The notes under the pieces were generated by a model. The model worked only from the letters and a program-made list of their open reading frames with translations, made no database searches and was not told the DNA's origin. The translations under genes and the position numbers were made by a program. From PR03 sp031362725 (lineage in GTDB: Bacteria > Myxococcota_A > UBA9160 > PR03): a stretch of 64,000 bases of DNA. Location: assembly GCA_031362725.1 (NCBI GenBank), contig JANLTC010000222.1, forward strand, positions 1-64,000. Direction: 5' to 3'. Positions 26,885 through 37,130 of this stretch are shown here, one piece after another; the first letter of the stretch is position 1, and each line of letters begins with the position of its first letter.

Positions 26885-29046
26885 CAGTGGCCTCCTCTAG
26901 CGCGCGTCCGCCGAGATAGAGGCGACGCTGCGACTCGATGCGTGCACCGAGCGCGGTCTCTTTGCGCGCGCGGGCGAGATCGATCGCCCGTCTCGCGCTC
27001 TCCGCCGCCGCGTTGAAATCGCCGGATGCCGCCTGCGCCGCTGCGAGCGTCTGCAGCAGCTCCGGCTCATCGCAGCCGGTCTTGCGACACGTCTCCTCGA
27101 CCAGCGCGCGCGCTTCGGCGCCGTTGCGCAGCTCCGGATCAGCGGCCGTCGCGAGTGTCCATGCCAGACGATCGCGTACGGGAATGAGGGTGGGGTCGAG
27201 GCGAAGTGCAGTGCGCAACGCGGCGACCGCGTCGGTGAGCGCTCCGTCCAGCAACAAGGCGAGTCCGAGATCAGCGTGTGGAACCGCGGAATCGGGCTGG
27301 AGTTCCGCTGCGCGCCGCAGATGCCGGATCGCGGCGCTGCGGTCGCCGCTCCGGAACTCGATCTCGGCGAGCGGTCCATAGGCGCGCACGAGCAATGGAT
27401 CGAGCGCGATCGCGCGTTCGAGCAGCGCCCGGGTCTGCGGTCCATCGCCCTGCCGCGACGCGACGACCGCGAGGTTGAAGTGCAGCAGCGCGTGGTCCGG
27501 CGCGAGCTGTACGCCCCGCTCGAGTGCGCGCCGCGCCTCCGCGATCTGGCCGCTTTCCAGCAGCGCGCGACCTAGATTGTTGTAGGTCTCGGGAAAATCC
27601 GGATCGGCGCTTCTCGCCCGCTCGAAGAGTGCGAGCGCCTCCTGCGTCCGTTCCTGCTCGAGCAGAGCCGACCCCGCGTTGTAGTAGGTGACCGCATCGT
27701 CCGCGTAGCGCTGCGGAACCGGCCAGTTCGAGACGACGGCCGCGCAGGCGCCGAGCGCCACGCCGATCCCGAGGTCGCGCCCGTGAGCCCAGCCCGTGCG
27801 CAGGTGTTGGACGAGGCCATCGAGTCCGGCGCCGGCAAAAAGGACGGCGAGCGGCACCAGCGGGTAGCGATAGCGAGCGAACACATAGAAGAGCGTCACC
27901 GCCGCAGCGAAGCCCAGTGCCGTAGCGTGCAGCAACCAGATCCGCCGCCACGCGCGCCGCGTCCACCAGACGCCGGCGATCGCGAGCGGGAACAGGATCC
28001 CAAAGTGAAGTACGGAGCCAAGTGCAGCGAGCGGCCTCGACTCCACCTGGTGGGTATGGATCGCCTCGGCGTCGACGAACTCGACGCGGTTCCAGGTCAG
28101 CCACCACTTGCGGGCGAGCAGTCGCGCCCATTCGGCCGGGGCGCTGCGAATGTCCGCGAAGGTGCGCGACATCCAGTAGTCGGACACCTGCGCGGGCGTG
28201 AGCGCGCGATCGAGTTCGTCCTCTGCAATCGCACGCGCGTCGTCGCGCTCGAACGTCGCCTCGCCGCGACCGGCTCGCATCGGCGCGTAGGTGCCGTCGG
28301 CACCGCGGCGGTTGCCGATATAGAAGTTCGGGCCCATCTGCGCGGTCGTCAGCAGGAACACGCCGCCGACGTGCGCGTTGCGTAGCCCCACCGGAACGAG
28401 CAGCGTCGCCACGCCGAGCGACAGCGCAGCCGCTCCGGCGAATGCGCGCGCCGCGCCGAGCGGCCAGGAAACCCACAGCGCCCAGATGCCCAGCACGGGA
28501 ATCAGCGCGGCGGCATTCTCGCGGTTGAGGATCATCGCGCCGAGCAGGACGCCGCTGCCGGCGAGCTTCGCGAGCGACGGTCGCTGCTGCGCGGCGGCGG
28601 CGAGCCAGAGCAGCGCGGCCATCAGCAGCAGGTCGAGCGACGCCTTCTGGAGTATGCCATCGAAGAAGATTGCGGGCGGATAGAGCGCCAACAGGACGCC
28701 CGCCCACCAGCCCACGCGTTCCGAGAAGAAACTCGCCCGCACGCGCCAGGCACACCGAAGCGAGCGCACCGAAGATCGCCTGCGCGAAGCGCACGACCCA
28801 CGCGTCGTGACCGAAGACGTGATAGAGGCTCCCCAACAGGTACGGATAGAGCGGCGTCTGGTAGAAAACCTGCGAGCCCATCCAGTCGCCCGCGGCGATC
28901 GCCTGCGCCCAGCGATCGTATCCCCCCGCGTCGCCGAGCAAGACCTCATAGAGCAGCGAATCCCGCATCGCGTCGAAGTGCAGCGCGCGCGCCAGCACGG
29001 CGAGGCAGAAGACGACGGCGATCTGGAGGGCGACGCCCCTGCGCAT
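26865..29046 (-). pseudogene. Frameshifted GT-C-like membrane protein with TPRs (type III)
   Basis: Two minus-strand frames together encode one protein of about 726 residues. The first (ATG 29046) gives an N-terminal helix and the acidic first loop LLGDAGGYDRWAQAI with TPLYPYLLGSLYHVFG, as in PMT/RgtA-type GT-C enzymes, to residue ~105. The rest, SERVGWWAGVLLALYPPAIF to the end, is in another frame and carries further helices and a long TPR region. Deleting one base from the AAA run at 28729-28731 (TTT on the coding strand) joins them as ARAGEFFSERVGWW without any gap. So either the gene is newly inactivated or this is a one-base sequencing error. It is a different subfamily from the four TMTC-like proteins nearby. 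Confidence 0.75.
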
Positions 29047-29181
29047 CTACACCCGGCCTTCGAAACGAAGCGGCTCCCGCGTCTGGCGCGATCGATCGAT
29101 CTGGTTCACGAACTGGACAGTGCCGCGCTCGCGACGGCAGCGTCAAGCAAAGCGGCGGCGGTGGTAGTCTCTGCGCCCGAC

Positions 29182-30915
29182 ATGGATCCGATGCTCGGAA
29201 TGCAGAACGAGCGCAGGCTCGCAGCGAACGTCCGAGCGCGGCGCGCTTGGACCGCCTTGCCGCGACTCGCTGCGCTGTCGTTCTTGGGGCTCACGCTCCA
29301 CGCCGCGCTTCTCGAGACGCCCACCGCAGACGAGTTTGCGCACGTGCCGGCAGGTGTCGCCGCGTGGCGTCACGGACGCACGGATCTCTACCGCTCGAAT
29401 CCCCCGCTGCCAAAGCTGCTGCTCGCCGCGCCGGTCGCCCTCGATCCCACCGTGACGAGTCCAACGGTCGTCGAGCCACCGCTCTCGTGGGGACCGTGGG
29501 AATACGGCCACCGCTTCATGAACGCCAATCGCGACCAGTATCTGGCGCTGATGATTCGCGCGCGCTGGGCGGCGATCGCATTCGGCCTGCTCGCCGGATT
29601 CGTCGTGTTCCGGTGGGCGCGCGACGTCTTCGGGCTGCGCCCCGCTGCGGTGGTGACGTCGCTGTTCCTGCTCTGTCCGAACGTGCTCGCACATGGCCAT
29701 CTCGCGACGACCGACATGGCTGCGCTCGCCAGCATCCTGCTCGCGATGTTCGCGCTTCGCTGGGCCTACCAGCGTCCGGGTCCCGGTCGCTTCGGCCTGG
29801 CCGGTGCGGCGCTCGGCTTCGCACTCGCGATCAAGTTTCTCGGCGTGCTGATCCTGCCCGCGTTCGCGGTGCTCGCGATCGCACACCGATGGCGCGCCGG
29901 GGGCATGCCGGTGGCGCAGCGTCTCCTGCTGGCCGCGCGCGACCTCGCGCTGATGCTCGTCGCCGCGCTCTTCGTGACGAATGCCAGCATCGCGTTCGAG
30001 GGCTCGCTGCTGCCGCTCGGCGCCCTCGAGCTGCACTCGCAGTTCGCGCGCGGGTTGCAGAGCGCGCTGCCCGCCTGGCTCCCCGTTCCGCTGCCGCGCG
30101 AGTACGTGCTCGGCTTCGACGCCGCAAAGGACATCTCGGAACACGGCGAGTTCGGCTCCTACCTGCTCGGTCATTGGTCGGAGCACGGCTGGTGGTACTA
30201 CAACCTCGTCGCGCTCGGCGTGAAGATGCCGATCGCGATCCTCGCACTGCTTGGTGTCGCTGGTTGCTTCTGGTGGCAAAGTCGCCTCGCCTGGATCGAA
30301 CTCGCGTCGCTGCTGATTCCGTTTGCGGCGCTGATCCTCGTGTTCTCGACCGCGAGCAACCTCAATATCGGGATCCGTCACGTTCTGCCGGCGCTCCCGT
30401 TCGCCTTCTTGCTGCTCGGCCCGGTTTTCCTGGTGACCGCGAACCGGCGTCGCGAGCGGCTCGCCTGCGCGCTCGCTGCAGGGTCACTCGCGATCGCAAC
30501 CTTCGATGCCGTCGCGATCCATCCCGATTCGCTCACGTTCTTCAATGCGATCGCCGGCGGACCCGAGCACGGCGCCGAGTGGCTGCTCGACTCGAATTTC
30601 GATTGGGGCCAGGACCTCTACCGGGTTCCCGCCGCCGTCGCGTCGATCGATCCCGATGCGACGCCCTACCTGCTCTACTTCGGTCACGTCGATCCGGCGC
30701 TCTACGGCTTGCGCTATCAGCTACTCCCGCCGACGCCCGTCGAAGGGATCCTCGCCGTCAGCGAGAACTTCCTGCGGGGCTACCCCTATCTCACGGTGGC
30801 GCCGAACGGCGCGATGACCGGAGTCGCGGGCGACACCGCAGCGTGGCTGCGAGCGGAAGAGCCGGTCCTGCGGCTCGGCTCGATCCTGCTCTTCGACACG
30901 CGTAGGACGCGATGA
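29182..30915 (+). CDS. GT39/PMT-like membrane glycosyltransferase
   Basis: The 577-residue protein has a first helix at residues 27-44 and then T-A-D50-E51-F-A-H in the first periplasmic loop, the catalytic acidic pair of PMT/ArnT-type enzymes that use polyprenyl-phosphate sugars. RSNPPLPKLL follows, as in that family. Around ten helices fill residues 110-470, and the C-terminal 100 residues are soluble, with DSNFDWGQDLYRVP, a motif common in bacterial members. The acceptor could be protein, lipid or glycan. The ATG at 29182 is the last in-frame start before the basic n-region; no strong ribosome binding site is seen. Its stop overlaps the next ATG by four bases (ATGA), forming a two-gene operon. 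Confidence 0.8.
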   Translation: MDPMLGMQNERRLAANVRARRAWTALPRLAALSFLGLTLHAALLETPTADEFAHVPAGVAAWRHGRTDLYRSNPPLPKLLLAAPVALDPTVTSPTVVEPPLSWGPWEYGHRFMNANRDQYLALMIRARWAAIAFGLLAGFVVFRWARDVFGLRPAAVVTSLFLLCPNVLAHGHLATTDMAALASILLAMFALRWAYQRPGPGRFGLAGAALGFALAIKFLGVLILPAFAVLAIAHRWRAGGMPVAQRLLLAARDLALMLVAALFVTNASIAFEGSLLPLGALELHSQFARGLQSALPAWLPVPLPREYVLGFDAAKDISEHGEFGSYLLGHWSEHGWWYYNLVALGVKMPIAILALLGVAGCFWWQSRLAWIELASLLIPFAALILVFSTASNLNIGIRHVLPALPFAFLLLGPVFLVTANRRRERLACALAAGSLAIATFDAVAIHPDSLTFFNAIAGGPEHGAEWLLDSNFDWGQDLYRVPAAVASIDPDATPYLLYFGHVDPALYGLRYQLLPPTPVEGILAVSENFLRGYPYLTVAPNGAMTGVAGDTAAWLRAEEPVLRLGSILLFDTRRTR

Positions 30916-32756
30916 CGCGCAGCGCGCGAGCGTTCGCGGAAGTCCCGCCCTGGCTGCGCGCCGCGGCGCTCGCCGCGCTGGTGATCGCCGTCTATGGGCC
31001 GACCTTCGCCAACGGCTACATCTCCGATGACGAGATCTACATCCGCGGCATCCACGATCTCCGCTCGCTCGCGGGTCTGCGCGACATCTGGTTCCGGATC
31101 GGGGCGATCCCGCAGTACTACCCGCTGGTCCACACCTCGTTCTGGCTGGAGTACCGCATCTGGGGGCTCGACCCGCTCGGCTTCCACGCGATGAACGTCG
31201 CCCTCCACGCGAGTGTGTCGATCCTCGTGTGGCAGCTGCTGCTCCGCTTGCGGGTTCCCGGAGCCTGGTTCGCGGCGGCGCTCTTTGCGGTGCATCCGGT
31301 GCACGTCGAGACGGTGGCGTGGGCGAGCGAACGGAAGAACCTCTACGCGGCCGCGTTCGCGCTGGGATCGATTCTCGCGTACCTGCGCTTCGCGCCCGCC
31401 GATGCGGTGCCGGAAGACGCGCGTGCGTTCCACGCGACGCGCTTCTACGTCGTCTCGCTGCTGCTCTACGTCGCGGCGCTGCTCTCCAAGACGGTCGTGG
31501 TCACGACGCCCGCCGTGCTGCTCGTGCTGCGCTGGTGGAAGACCGGCCGGATCGGCGCGCGCGACGTGCGCCCGCTGCTCCCGTTCATCGCGATCGGCGT
31601 ACCGCTTTCGCTGCTCACGGTATGGATCGAGCGCGTGCATGTCGGCGCGAGCGGCGCGGCGTGGGAGCTTGCACCAGCGGGTCGCGTGCTCGTCGCCGGC
31701 CGCGCCGTCTGGTTTTATCTCGGCAAGCTGTTCTGGCCGCACCCACTCGGCTTCGTGTATCCGCGCTGGACGCTGGATCCCCACTCCGCCTTTCAGTGGG
31801 CATTCCCGGCGACGCTCGCGCTGCTCGGGCTCGGGCTCTTCGCGCTGCGCTCTCGGATCGGCCGCGGACCGCTCGCAGCGCTGCTGCTCTTCGTCGGGAT
31901 TCTCGTCCCGGCGCTCGGCTTCTTCGACGTCTATCCGTTCCTGTTCTCGTTCGTCGCCGATCACTACCAGTATCACGCGAGCATCGCGGTGATCGCGCTC
32001 TTCGCCGCGGCGGCGAGCCGCGCGACCGCAACGGTGCGTGCGGCGGGCATCGGAGGCGCTCTCGCCGCACTCGCGATCCTCGGCCTGCTCGCCCACCGCG
32101 AAACCTACAGCTATCGCGACGACCAGACGCTGATCCACCGCAACGTCGCGCTCCAACCCGGATCGTGGGCGGCGCACTATCGGCTCGGAGCGGCACTGCA
32201 GCGCGAGCACCGGCTCGCGGAGGCGATTGCCGAGTTCGAGGAAGCCCTGCGCCTCTATCCCGACTATGCGCCGGCGCACGCGAACATCGGGATCAACCTG
32301 GCGACGCTCGGGCGCAGCGACGACGCGGCCGCGGCTTTCGAGCGCGCACTCGCGGGTGATCTCGAGGACGACGATCGCGCCACGGTGCAGCTGCATCTCG
32401 GCAACGTTCGCGTCACGCAGCGGCGTTTCGACGACGCCGCCCGTGCGTTCCGCGCCGGTGTCGCGCTCAGCGCAGATCCCGCCGAACTCGAGTACAGCCT
32501 CGGTGTCGTGCTGCGACAGCTCGGCGATGCGGCCGGCTCGCGCGAAGCGCTGGGGAGCTCCGTCGCTCACCAACCGGACGTCGCGAAGTCGCGCTACGCG
32601 CTCGGCTCGGTCCTGCTCGAGGGCGGCGACGCAGTGGGCGCCGAAGAGCAGCTCAGCCGGGCGGTTTCGCTCGACCCGGACCACGCCCCGGCACGCGCGT
32701 TGTTGGGCGTCGCGCGCAGCCGGCTTCGCGACGCGCCGGAAGCAGCGCGCGAGTAG
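30912..32756 (+). CDS. TMTC-like membrane protein with C-terminal TPRs (type I, copy 2)
   Basis: This 614-residue protein has about ten membrane helices (residues 13-395) and TPR repeats from about 410 to 605 (SWAAHYRLGAALQREHRLAE; YAPAHANIGINLATLGRSDD). The acidic loop is I37-S-D39-D40-E41-I-Y, and HPVHVETVAWASERKNLY follows. It is the closest relative of the gene at 21.4-23.1 kb: both share IPQYYPLVHT/LPQYYPLVHT and PALGFFDVYPF. Translation is coupled to the PMT-like gene by an ATGA overlap, suggesting they act on the same substrate. It converges on another TMTC-like gene with a six-base gap. Confidence 0.82.
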   Translation: MTRSARAFAEVPPWLRAAALAALVIAVYGPTFANGYISDDEIYIRGIHDLRSLAGLRDIWFRIGAIPQYYPLVHTSFWLEYRIWGLDPLGFHAMNVALHASVSILVWQLLLRLRVPGAWFAAALFAVHPVHVETVAWASERKNLYAAAFALGSILAYLRFAPADAVPEDARAFHATRFYVVSLLLYVAALLSKTVVVTTPAVLLVLRWWKTGRIGARDVRPLLPFIAIGVPLSLLTVWIERVHVGASGAAWELAPAGRVLVAGRAVWFYLGKLFWPHPLGFVYPRWTLDPHSAFQWAFPATLALLGLGLFALRSRIGRGPLAALLLFVGILVPALGFFDVYPFLFSFVADHYQYHASIAVIALFAAAASRATATVRAAGIGGALAALAILGLLAHRETYSYRDDQTLIHRNVALQPGSWAAHYRLGAALQREHRLAEAIAEFEEALRLYPDYAPAHANIGINLATLGRSDDAAAAFERALAGDLEDDDRATVQLHLGNVRVTQRRFDDAARAFRAGVALSADPAELEYSLGVVLRQLGDAAGSREALGSSVAHQPDVAKSRYALGSVLLEGGDAVGAEEQLSRAVSLDPDHAPARALLGVARSRLRDAPEAARE

Positions 32757-32762
32757 CCACGC

Positions 32763-34991
32763 TCAGCGGTGCGACGGCGAACCCTTCGACGCGGCGAGGG
32801 AAGCCAGCTGCGCTTCGATGGCGGCGATCGCCGCAGCGTCGTTCGTCTCCCGCGCCACGCCGAGCGCTTCGCGCCCCACGCGCAGCGCGTCGTCGCGCCG
32901 GCCGGTCGCTTCGTAGGCCGCGGCGAGCGTGGCGAGTGCCTCGGGCTTGCGCCGGTTCGAGAGCGCCACCGCGCGCTCGGCCAGCGGAACGGCGCGCTGC
33001 GGATCCCCTACTTCCGCGGCGGGTGTCGTCGCGAGCAGCGACGCCAGGTTGTTGGTGGCCGCGTAGTTCTCGGGCCAATCGGCCACGGCGCGTTCGTACT
33101 CGCGGATCGCGCTCGCCGCTTCGTGCTGGAGCGAGAAGGCGTCGCCGCGATACAAGTGGAGTGTCGAGGTCAGGCGCTCACGTTGCGCTCCGGGAAAGTC
33201 GCGCGCGGCGGCAAGGGCGCCGCCCAGGACCTCCGTCGCTTCCGCGAAGCGGCCGAGGATGCCGAGCGCGCGCGCCCACTCGATTCGCGCGTCGAAGTTC
33301 ATCGGATCGAGCGCGACGGCGCGCGCGTACTTCGCTGCCGCTTCGTCGAGTCGACCCAGTCTGGACAGACTGGTCGCGAGCAGGTGGGCGGCTCGAGCGC
33401 TCTGCGGGTCGATCGCGAGCGCGGCGGCAAGCGTCTCCGCAGCCAGGTCGTAGCGACCCTCCTGCAGGTAGATCCAGCCGAGATTCGTGAAGCCCATGAC
33501 GTTCTTCGGCGCGACCTGCGTCGCTTCCAAGAGTCGCGTGATTGCGGCCTGCTTCGAGCCCGTCTGGTAGAGCGCCATGCCGTAGATCGGCAGCACCTCG
33601 CCGAGATCGCGCGGGTAGCGGAGCCCGGCTTCCGCGTGTTGCAGCGCGCGCGCATAGTCGCCGCGATTGAAGTACTGAGCGGCGAGCGCGCGGTGGGCGA
33701 TGTAGTTGCGATCGTCCGCGGCGACCGCGGACTCGAAGAGCGTGATCGAATCGTGCCACTTCGCAGCCTGCCCGTGGGTGACGACCGCGAGCCCCGCAAG
33801 CAGCATTGCCGTCGCCGCTGCGAAGGCGGAGCGAGGCACGCCGTGCGACTCGGCGATCTCCCATGCGGAAAAGCCGATCGCGATCGCGAGCCCCCACGAG
33901 GGGACGTACGCGTAGCGGTCGGCCATCGACTGCGCGCCGACCTGCACCAGACCGATCACCGGAATCAGCATCGCGAGGAACCAGAGCCATCCCACCAGCA
34001 GCGGACGCTGGCGGCGACCGAACCAGAACGCGGCCGCGGTGATCGCGATCCCCAGCGCGGCGCACGCGAGCACGAGCGGAACCGTGACCTCGTCTTCGTA
34101 GAGCGGATGGAAGACCGCGAGTTCCGTCGGCCAGAGGAGCGCGCCCACGTAGCGAAGCGGAGCGATCACGGCGTTGCCGAGACGGATTGCCAGCGGGTAG
34201 GCCGCACCCGTCGCGATCGCGTCGCGCTGCGCGGCCAGCGTCGCGCAGCTCGCAGCCAGCGCGAGCAGCCCGTACGGAATCTTCTCCGGAAGGAGACGCA
34301 GCCCGCCGCGCGCGAGCGCGCGCAGATTCGGCGTTGCGTCAGCGCCTGCTTCGAGTTCAGGTCGCCGCAGCGGCCAGTAGTCGAGCAGCAACAACAGGAA
34401 GGGCAGCGGGACGAACAGCTGCTTGGAAAGCAGCGAGAGCGCGAAAGCCAGCAGACTGCAGCCGTAGAACGCGCGGCCTCCCGCCCGCGCCCAGCGTGCG
34501 TAACTCCAGATCGCGAGAATCGCGAAGAGCGTCGCGAGCGTGGTCTTGCGCTGCGAGATCCACGCGACCGACTCGACGTTGACGGGATGCAGCGCAAAGA
34601 CGCCCGCCACGAGAAGACTCGGCGCCGGCGCTCCAGTCACCGACACGAGCATCGCGAAGAGCAGCACCGCGTTCGCCGTATGGAGCACGACGTTCATCAC
34701 ATGGTGGCCCGCTGGCTCCACACCGAAACACTCGACGTCCACCATGTGGCTGATCCAGGTGAGCGGGAACCAGTTGCCGGCGTGCGCAGCCGTGAATGCC
34801 CATGCCACGCCTTCGCGACTCAGACCCGCCTCGACCATCTCGTTCTCCGGGACGTAGTCGGCGTCGTCGATGTCGACGAAGCCTGCGGAGAAGGTCGGCG
34901 CATACGCAGCGAGCGTCGCTCCCGCGAGGAGAACGCCGAGGAGTAGCGTGGACAACGGAAGTGCGGGCAGACGAGAAAGCGCGCGGGACAT
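32763..34991 (-). CDS. TMTC-like membrane protein with C-terminal TPRs (type II, copy 2)
   Basis: The 742-residue protein repeats the architecture of the gene at 24.4 kb: first helix at residues 12-29, acidic loop I41-D42-D43-A-D-Y, NWFPLTWISHMVDVECFG, HPVNVESVAWISQRKTT, roughly ten helices to about residue 410, then TPRs (VMGFTNLGWIYLQEGRYDLA). Its ATG at 34991 has GAAGGA upstream. It is divergent from the second PMT-like gene at 35.1 kb. With its paralogue and the two type I proteins it makes a doubled type I/type II set within 14 kb. Confidence 0.82.
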   Translation of the reverse strand: MSRALSRLPALPLSTLLLGVLLAGATLAAYAPTFSAGFVDIDDADYVPENEMVEAGLSREGVAWAFTAAHAGNWFPLTWISHMVDVECFGVEPAGHHVMNVVLHTANAVLLFAMLVSVTGAPAPSLLVAGVFALHPVNVESVAWISQRKTTLATLFAILAIWSYARWARAGGRAFYGCSLLAFALSLLSKQLFVPLPFLLLLLDYWPLRRPELEAGADATPNLRALARGGLRLLPEKIPYGLLALAASCATLAAQRDAIATGAAYPLAIRLGNAVIAPLRYVGALLWPTELAVFHPLYEDEVTVPLVLACAALGIAITAAAFWFGRRQRPLLVGWLWFLAMLIPVIGLVQVGAQSMADRYAYVPSWGLAIAIGFSAWEIAESHGVPRSAFAAATAMLLAGLAVVTHGQAAKWHDSITLFESAVAADDRNYIAHRALAAQYFNRGDYARALQHAEAGLRYPRDLGEVLPIYGMALYQTGSKQAAITRLLEATQVAPKNVMGFTNLGWIYLQEGRYDLAAETLAAALAIDPQSARAAHLLATSLSRLGRLDEAAAKYARAVALDPMNFDARIEWARALGILGRFAEATEVLGGALAAARDFPGAQRERLTSTLHLYRGDAFSLQHEAASAIREYERAVADWPENYAATNNLASLLATTPAAEVGDPQRAVPLAERAVALSNRRKPEALATLAAAYEATGRRDDALRVGREALGVARETNDAAAIAAIEAQLASLAASKGSPSHR

Positions 34992-35104
34992 GGTGCCGTG
35001 CTCATCCTTCGTGTACCCAGCCCGAGGCTACGCTCGCCACTCGAGTCGCCCGTGCATAGCAAAGGCCATCGCGAGCAGCCGGACGCAAAATAGAGAGGAT
35101 TCCG

Positions 35105-37087
35105 TTGCAGGCAGCGCCGGACTCGGGAGCGAAGGACGTCTTTGCGCGCTGGCAGCTGGGCATCGCGACGCTGCTCGCGCTCGGCCTCGCTGGCGCACTT
35201 GCGCATGATGTCTTGCGTTCCCCGAGCGTCCCGATGCTTTTGGGCGACACGCCCTGGATCGTGGCGCAGACGCCACTCCAAACGCACGGCATGGAAATCG
35301 ACCTCTCCCATCCGCCGCTTGCGTTCTTCGAGCGCCGTTTCTCCGGCGATGGCCACGGCGAGCACGTGCTGCTGCGGGTGCGCGCGCTGCGCGAGGTGGC
35401 GCTGTTCCTGAACCGCGAGCCACTGCCCGTGGCGAGCGATCCCGCGCGCTGGAAGGACACAGCGATTCTCGACGTGACGTCACGCATCTTGCCCGGCGAC
35501 AACGTGATCCTCGCGCGCGTGCGCAATCCCGACGGGAACCCCGCCCTGCAAGTCCGGATCGATGGTCTCGCGGAGCCGCTCGTTGGCGACACCCGATGGG
35601 CTTCCGCGTGGGAAGGCGATCCGGTCGCCTTTGCCGCGCTCGCGGAGGACCGGATCCGCCACCCGGAGAGCGCGCTGCTGCCCGCGCCGCTCGCCGCGTT
35701 GCGCGCGAACGCGATCCCGCTCGCGTGCTTCGCAGTGGTTGGCGCGGCACTCTTTCTCGTTCTGAGGCGGCAACCTCGCGCCGCCGCGTGGGCGCCTACG
35801 GCTGCGCTCGCGTTGGTGACGCTGTTCTGGCTGCTGCTCTTCGAGCGTGTCGTTCGCGTGCCCGCAGAGGTCGGCTTCGATGCAGCGGCGCACATCGAAT
35901 ACATCGAATGGTTGCTCGCGCACCGGACGCTGGCGCAACCGGGCGCCGGCGCGGCGATGTACCACCCTCCCCTCGCACACGCGCTCATGGCGCTGCTGCT
36001 CGGCGCGCTGCGCCCGCTCGGTGTAGAGGCGCACGCGGCCCTCGCGCTACTGCCGCTCGCGGCTGGCCTCGGCATGGTGTGGGTCGCGCGCGCGATGGCG
36101 CGCGCGCTCGTGCCCGGCGCGCCCTTCGTCGAGGCGGCTGCGATCGTCGGGACGGGACTGCTCCCGATGAACCTCACGATCGCGAGCTGCGTTTCGAACG
36201 AGGCGCCCTACGCGCTGCTCACGAGCCTCGCGCTGCTCGTGACGCTGCAGGCGCTCTTGCGCGAGCGCGCGTCGCTGCGCGACGACGTCCTGCTCGGCCT
36301 GCTTCTCGCCGCGGCCGCACTCACCAAGTACTCGAGCCTGCTCTGGGTACCGCTGCTGCTGGGCAGCCTCGCGATCAAGCGGTGGGTCGTCGAGCGGACG
36401 ACGCTGCTGCGCGCGATTTCCGGCGGCGCGCTCGGACTCGCGCTGGTGATCGCGTTCGCGGGCTGGGTGTATCTGCGCAACTACGAACTCACCGGCGATC
36501 CGCTGGTGACGAACCGCAACGCGATCCCGGGTAGAGCGTGGTGGCAATTGCCGGGTTTCCACACGGTGGCGTACTTCACGCACTTCGGTGAAGCGCTCGT
36601 GCATCCCTGGTTCTCGGGTTTCTACTCGTTCTGGGACGCGCTCTACACCACGTTCTGGGGCGACGGGTTGCTGAGCGGCGCCGTCTCGCCGCGCCTCGTC
36701 GTGCGGCGCTGGAACTACACCTGGATGGCAATCGTGTTCGTGCTGGCGCTGCCCGCCACGTTGCTGCTCGGCGTGGGCTGGCTCGAGATCGCGCGCAAAT
36801 CGCTCCACGGTCCGGGATGGGGGCGCCGGATGGGTTTCTCGCTGCTGGTCGTTCTGCCGCCGACCCTCTTGGTGACGATCCTGACCGTCAACTTGCACTA
36901 TCCCTACTGGTCGCTGGGGAAGGCATTCTACGCTCTCGCGGCCACGCCGAGCGTGGGCTTGATCGTCGCTCTCGGCTTTGCGCGTCTCGACGCGGCGCTG
37001 GCGCGTGCCCCCCTCGCGATCCGCACCCTGCCCTACGCCTGGGCAGCCGCATTCGTTGCTGCGATCGCGTGCAGCTACGCCGCGTGA
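35105..37087 (+). CDS. GT39-like glycosyltransferase with periplasmic beta domain
   Basis: The 660-residue protein has one N-terminal helix (residues 16-34), then about 165 extracytoplasmic residues that look like a beta-sandwich (VLLRVRALREVALFLNREP; TSRILPGDNVILARVRN). Around nine to eleven helices follow from residue 203. The acidic loop G257-F-D259-AAAH263-IEYIEW with the downstream YHPPLAHALMA matches PMT/GT39-type enzymes. The inserted domain resembles carbohydrate-binding jelly rolls, so it may grip the acceptor; that is inference. The TTG at 35105 is supported by GAGAGGA five bases upstream. It is followed by a GT2 gene and a methyltransferase gene in the same direction. Confidence 0.76.
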   Translation: MQAAPDSGAKDVFARWQLGIATLLALGLAGALAHDVLRSPSVPMLLGDTPWIVAQTPLQTHGMEIDLSHPPLAFFERRFSGDGHGEHVLLRVRALREVALFLNREPLPVASDPARWKDTAILDVTSRILPGDNVILARVRNPDGNPALQVRIDGLAEPLVGDTRWASAWEGDPVAFAALAEDRIRHPESALLPAPLAALRANAIPLACFAVVGAALFLVLRRQPRAAAWAPTAALALVTLFWLLLFERVVRVPAEVGFDAAAHIEYIEWLLAHRTLAQPGAGAAMYHPPLAHALMALLLGALRPLGVEAHAALALLPLAAGLGMVWVARAMARALVPGAPFVEAAAIVGTGLLPMNLTIASCVSNEAPYALLTSLALLVTLQALLRERASLRDDVLLGLLLAAAALTKYSSLLWVPLLLGSLAIKRWVVERTTLLRAISGGALGLALVIAFAGWVYLRNYELTGDPLVTNRNAIPGRAWWQLPGFHTVAYFTHFGEALVHPWFSGFYSFWDALYTTFWGDGLLSGAVSPRLVVRRWNYTWMAIVFVLALPATLLLGVGWLEIARKSLHGPGWGRRMGFSLLVVLPPTLLVTILTVNLHYPYWSLGKAFYALAATPSVGLIVALGFARLDAALARAPLAIRTLPYAWAAAFVAAIACSYAA

Positions 37088-37130
37088 CGCTGGCGGATCG
37101 GCACTCGGTCGGAATAAGCTGGCCTCCGTG

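Noticed and set aside
29143..34946. Long frames (410-725 codons) opposite the PMT-like and TMTC-like genes
   Set aside because: Charged low-complexity translations in the antisense frame; the sense strands carry coherent membrane/TPR proteins.
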